Shown in pieces: positions 61,645 through 64,000 of a stretch of DNA of 64,000 nt. The stretch's first letter is position 1. Each line of letters begins with the position of its first letter. The DNA is from Actinomyces ruminicola (GTDB lineage: Bacteria; Actinomycetota; Actinomycetes; Actinomycetales; Actinomycetaceae). The position numbers and the translations under genes were made by a program. The notes under the pieces were generated by a model. It saw only the letters and a program-made list of their open reading frames with translations, had not been told where the DNA came from and ran no database searches. The stretch spans positions 664,138 through 728,137 of the forward strand of contig NZ_FNIM01000001.1 of the NCBI RefSeq assembly GCF_900103885.1. Direction: 5' to 3'.

Positions 61645-63201
61645 TTACACTTCACTTACGGGGATGTCGGTAAGGCGTACCGCCAGGTGCTGCCCAAACG
61701 TGTCATCCTCACCGATCATGTCCATGGTTACCGTATCCTCACCGGTATCCGGCCACACCACCGGAACGCTACGAACATCATTCGCCGTCAAGTTATCATG
61801 GAGCAGGCCCCCCAATACCCTGTGCTCTTCGTTGGAGTCCGTGAAGTCAACAACCAAGTACCGAGACTTCCCCTTCAAAAGCGTGCAGCCCGTGGCCGCA
61901 TAAGACGACCACATCCTATCAAAAAGCAAATCATCAGGGATCTGCAGCAAGAACAACGGAACGCGCACCTCTTGATCAGAGGAGATCTTAACCGTACCGA
62001 TCAGGTATCCCTCATACCTGGTGACGCTGTCAAGGGAGATACGGGCCAAGACCCCGTCGATCTCGATCTCCACACCGTCCGGCCCACGCCCAACCGGCCC
62101 CTTGGGCTCGGGCATATCACCCGACCCACCAGCCGAGCCCGCGTCCGGCGTCGTGGGGCTGGCTTCACTGGGATCCGTGGGGGTCAACACGATCTCCACC
62201 CGCCGGTTCAGCTGCCGGTTCTCATCGGAGTCATTCGCCACCCGCGGCTCAGACTCGCCCTTCCCCGACACGGTCGTCTCCCAACCCGACAGCGCAGTCA
62301 ACTCACCCAGACGGTCGGACACCGCCTTGGCGCGACGCTCCGACAAACCCTGGTTATACGCGTCGTCAGCCACGTCATCTGTGTGACCAGTAATCGCCAA
62401 CTCGCCACCCGAGGAGTAAAGCTCGAGCTGCTCCACCACCAATCCCAACATCTCATCGGCCTTACCGGACAGCTCCGCCGAATCCGTCGCAAACAACACA
62501 TCCCCCGACACGTTCACCGTCGTGGACACATCATCCTTCTCCGTGTCAGACGAACGATCCGCTGCCACCACCAGCGAATTCAACTCAAACGGCCCAGAAT
62601 GAATATCCTCATCGATCTTCGCATCAGCAATCGCCGCGGTCACATCAAAACCAGCAGAGGCTGCGTCCACCACTGGTACACCCAAAGCTACACCCACATT
62701 CGGCAAAAACATCTCGACCGACTCCGTACCATCCGGCAGCCCGCCAAACACCGCAAACAATTCCCGGGAAGACCCCCCGTCAAGTGGACTAGCAAGCCCA
62801 TCGACGCGCGATTGAACATCAATATACGCCACTTTATCGCGAAGCGAAATCAACCTGGCGGCCGCCATCGTGAACATATCCACACCGGCACCCAACATTG
62901 TATTAACAGGAATTCGCTCAGCAGAATCCGTAGACATGCTCAGCTTCACCACTGTATATCCGCCTTGCACCACCGCAGGCCCAACGCGCGTCGTCAATGC
63001 GGCACCCTTCCACACCGATTCCAACACCACCGGACCGGAACTCGTTGACGCTGACGCAGTCGTCGCCTCAATGGCCCCGCCAGAAGAACTGTCTGACGGA
63101 GTTTCCGTGCGTCCGCCGCCATCCGAGCAAGCAGCCAAAACCGCACCCGCCGGCATCAAAGCAACGCCTGACAAAAAAAGACGTCGAGTAAGTGTTTCCA
63201 T
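61645..63201 (-). CDS. OmpA-domain lipoprotein, copy 2
   Basis: A 518-residue protein starting METLTRRLFLSGVALMPAGA, with a clear Tat motif (TRRLFLSG) and lipobox LAAC. Domain order is as in the 47999 copy. The OmpA-C-like domain and all sequence after it are almost identical to that copy, while residues about 30-150 differ. Peptidoglycan binding through the conserved Asp/Arg of the domain is likely (family knowledge). It is the first gene of a run of seven closely spaced genes down to 57373. Confidence 0.85.
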   Translation of the reverse strand: METLTRRLFLSGVALMPAGAVLAACSDGGGRTETPSDSSSGGAIEATTASASTSSGPVVLESVWKGAALTTRVGPAVVQGGYTVVKLSMSTDSAERIPVNTMLGAGVDMFTMAAARLISLRDKVAYIDVQSRVDGLASPLDGGSSRELFAVFGGLPDGTESVEMFLPNVGVALGVPVVDAASAGFDVTAAIADAKIDEDIHSGPFELNSLVVAADRSSDTEKDDVSTTVNVSGDVLFATDSAELSGKADEMLGLVVEQLELYSSGGELAITGHTDDVADDAYNQGLSERRAKAVSDRLGELTALSGWETTVSGKGESEPRVANDSDENRQLNRRVEIVLTPTDPSEASPTTPDAGSAGGSGDMPEPKGPVGRGPDGVEIEIDGVLARISLDSVTRYEGYLIGTVKISSDQEVRVPLFLLQIPDDLLFDRMWSSYAATGCTLLKGKSRYLVVDFTDSNEEHRVLGGLLHDNLTANDVRSVPVVWPDTGEDTVTMDMIGEDDTFGQHLAVRLTDIPVSEV

Positions 63202-63265
63202 GGTGTCACATTACCACATGCGCTACAGGATGCAAGCGAAGTCACGTGCTATCCCATGAACGCGA

Positions 63266-63300
63266 GATTGGGCGGCGCGCCTCATACGCGCCGCCCAATC
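63266..63300 (-). terminator. Hairpin terminator after the Flp pilin gene
   Basis: Perfect 14-bp inverted repeat GATTGGGCGGCGCG (63266-63279 and 63287-63300) with a 7-nt loop, 17 bp after the pilin stop. It would isolate abundant pilin mRNA from the OmpA gene. Confidence 0.85.
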
Positions 63301-63317
63301 ATCAGGCGGTACACAGA

Positions 63318-63536
63318 CTAGTGACCAGGGTTCAAGACCTTGTCAATACGCTCCTCGACAGCACCCTGAAGGTCCACATTGTTGAACGCGGCGTAAACCA
63401 AGCCCACTACCAGTGCGACAATCACGATCAGACCTGCGTACTCAACCGCGCCCTGCCCGTCCTCAGTCGCGCGGTTCTTGATGTCATCAAGCCACATGCG
63501 AGCACGGACCTGAGCGGCAAGAACTGAGTTCGACAT
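63318..63536 (-). CDS. Flp-family type IVb pilin
   Basis: A 72-residue prepilin. The site GQGAVEYAGLIVIVALVVGL gives Glu +5 and Tyr +6 after cleavage behind the first Gly (TEDG^Q), matching Flp pilins cut by a TadV-type peptidase. One hydrophobic helix is followed by a short tail (DLQGAVEERIDKVLNPGH). AGGAGG lies 8 nt before the ATG, a strong site fitting the major pilin. The Tad motor genes are not in the window; they may lie beyond 64 kb. Confidence 0.88.
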   Translation of the reverse strand: MSNSVLAAQVRARMWLDDIKNRATEDGQGAVEYAGLIVIVALVVGLVYAAFNNVDLQGAVEERIDKVLNPGH

Positions 63537-63615
63537 GATGCTTCCTCCTGTTTATGAGTTCCGAGTCACTGACTCGGATGGTTGACTCCGGGGTTCGTTC
63601 CCGTTGACGATTTCA

Positions 63616-63621
63616 ACATTA
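63616..63621 (-). promoter_or_regulatory. Candidate -10 box for the Flp pilin gene
   Basis: TAATGT on the minus strand, 80 bp before the ATG and 22 nt from the 28-bp motif, the same spacing as at the pilin-like gene. Confidence 0.5.
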
Positions 63622-63643
63622 CGGATACTGACCGGCCCACGCG

Positions 63644-63671
63644 TAGGGGCGTACGCCCTAACCTGCGCCCC
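63644..63671 (-). promoter_or_regulatory. Candidate operator, copy 2
   Basis: TAGGGGCGTACGCCCTAACC then TGCGCCCC. The TAGGGGCGTACGCCCTA core is nearly palindromic. On the minus strand it is preceded by repeats of GGGGCG-AGGT. It lies 31 bp after the stop of the LuxR-type regulator. Confidence 0.65.
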
Positions 63672-63701
63672 GACCTTCGCCCCTGCGCTCGCCCCCCCCG
63701 C

Positions 63702-64000
63702 TCACGAGCCTTCTGCCTCCTTCCACAGCAGGATCGCCTCCGCTCGGCTGTGGACGCCCAGCTTGACGTACGCGGAGTTGATGTAGTTCTTGACCGTGCG
63801 AGCAGACAGGAACTGTTCCGCGGCGATGTCCTGGTTGCTCATGCCCCGCGCGGCCGCCTCCAGAACCTCGGCCTCACGCTCGGTCAGTCGCTCAGCCAAC
63901 AGGTTAGCGCGCGGCTCGCTCTTGGTGGACACGGACGCGGCTTGGAGGCTGAGCTTGTCGCCAACACCTGGTCCGAGCACCATACCTCCGCCCCGGCATG
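63702..64000 (-). CDS. LuxR/NarL-type response regulator, C-terminal part (partial)
   Basis: At least 98 residues; the frame is open to the window edge, so the receiver domain is probably outside. An ATG at 63983 is internal. The DNA-binding domain LTEREAEVLEAAARGMSNQD then TVKNYINSAYVKLGVHSRAE is a complete LuxR helix-turn-helix. It may activate the pilin promoters through the shared 28-bp motif (inference from position). Confidence 0.85.
   Translation of the reverse strand, partial: CRGGGMVLGPGVGDKLSLQAASVSTKSEPRANLLAERLTEREAEVLEAAARGMSNQDIAAEQFLSARTVKNYINSAYVKLGVHSRAEAILLWKEAEGS

Overview
This 64 kb window is high-GC chromosomal DNA of an actinobacterium, most probably Actinomyces or another Actinomycetaceae. 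The evidence is the gene order of the ribosomal superoperon, the long Ala/Glu tail on L17, a TTG-initiated rpoB, an AfsR/SARP-type regulator, a polyphosphate-glucokinase-like ROK kinase and many lipobox and Tat-like lipoproteins. The genus is inferred from overall flavour. No rRNA, tRNA or CRISPR was seen.

Layout. 1-8.2 kb: the end of an ABC-2 permease, a giant SARP/NB-ARC regulator coupled to glmM, rpsI-rplM, truA and a small membrane-anchored protein. 8.2-9.0 kb: a lone ROK kinase on the plus strand. 9.0-38 kb, nearly all on the minus strand, in transcription order from high to low coordinate: rpsL-rpsG-fusA-tuf; the S10 operon rpsJ to rpsQ; the spc operon rplN to rplO; secY-adk-map; infA-rpmJ-rpsM-rpsK-rpoA-rplQ. 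tpx and two large membrane proteins of unknown function lie between rpsL and rpoC. 38-47.7 kb: rpoB-rpoC and rplJ-rplL. The operons are separated by unusually long gaps that carry perfect hairpin terminators and dispersed repeats.

48-64 kb is an accessory surface locus inserted beside rplJ. It has two near-identical OmpA-domain lipoproteins at its two ends, a Flp-type pilin, a pilin-like protein with a 430-residue passenger, TadG-like and other membrane-anchored proteins, and at least eight small lipoproteins. Most of these are joined by 4-bp overlaps. A LuxR-type response regulator (cut by the window edge) lies next to the pilin. The promoters of the two pilin-type genes share a 28-bp near-palindromic motif with identical 22-nt spacing to a candidate -10 box, which suggests common activation. 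Between 49.7 and 53.4 kb a roughly 2-kb segment has been duplicated in tandem and has decayed reciprocally, leaving several pseudogenes.

The most unusual non-coding feature is a family of three intergenic arrays (about 16.3, 33.4 and 46.2 kb). In each, 19-bp units point inward from both sides to a central palindrome. A second dispersed family, a 23-bp repeat, lies before truA, infA, rpsL and rpoB. A third, more diverged element is shared by the gaps at 21.6 and 33.7 kb.
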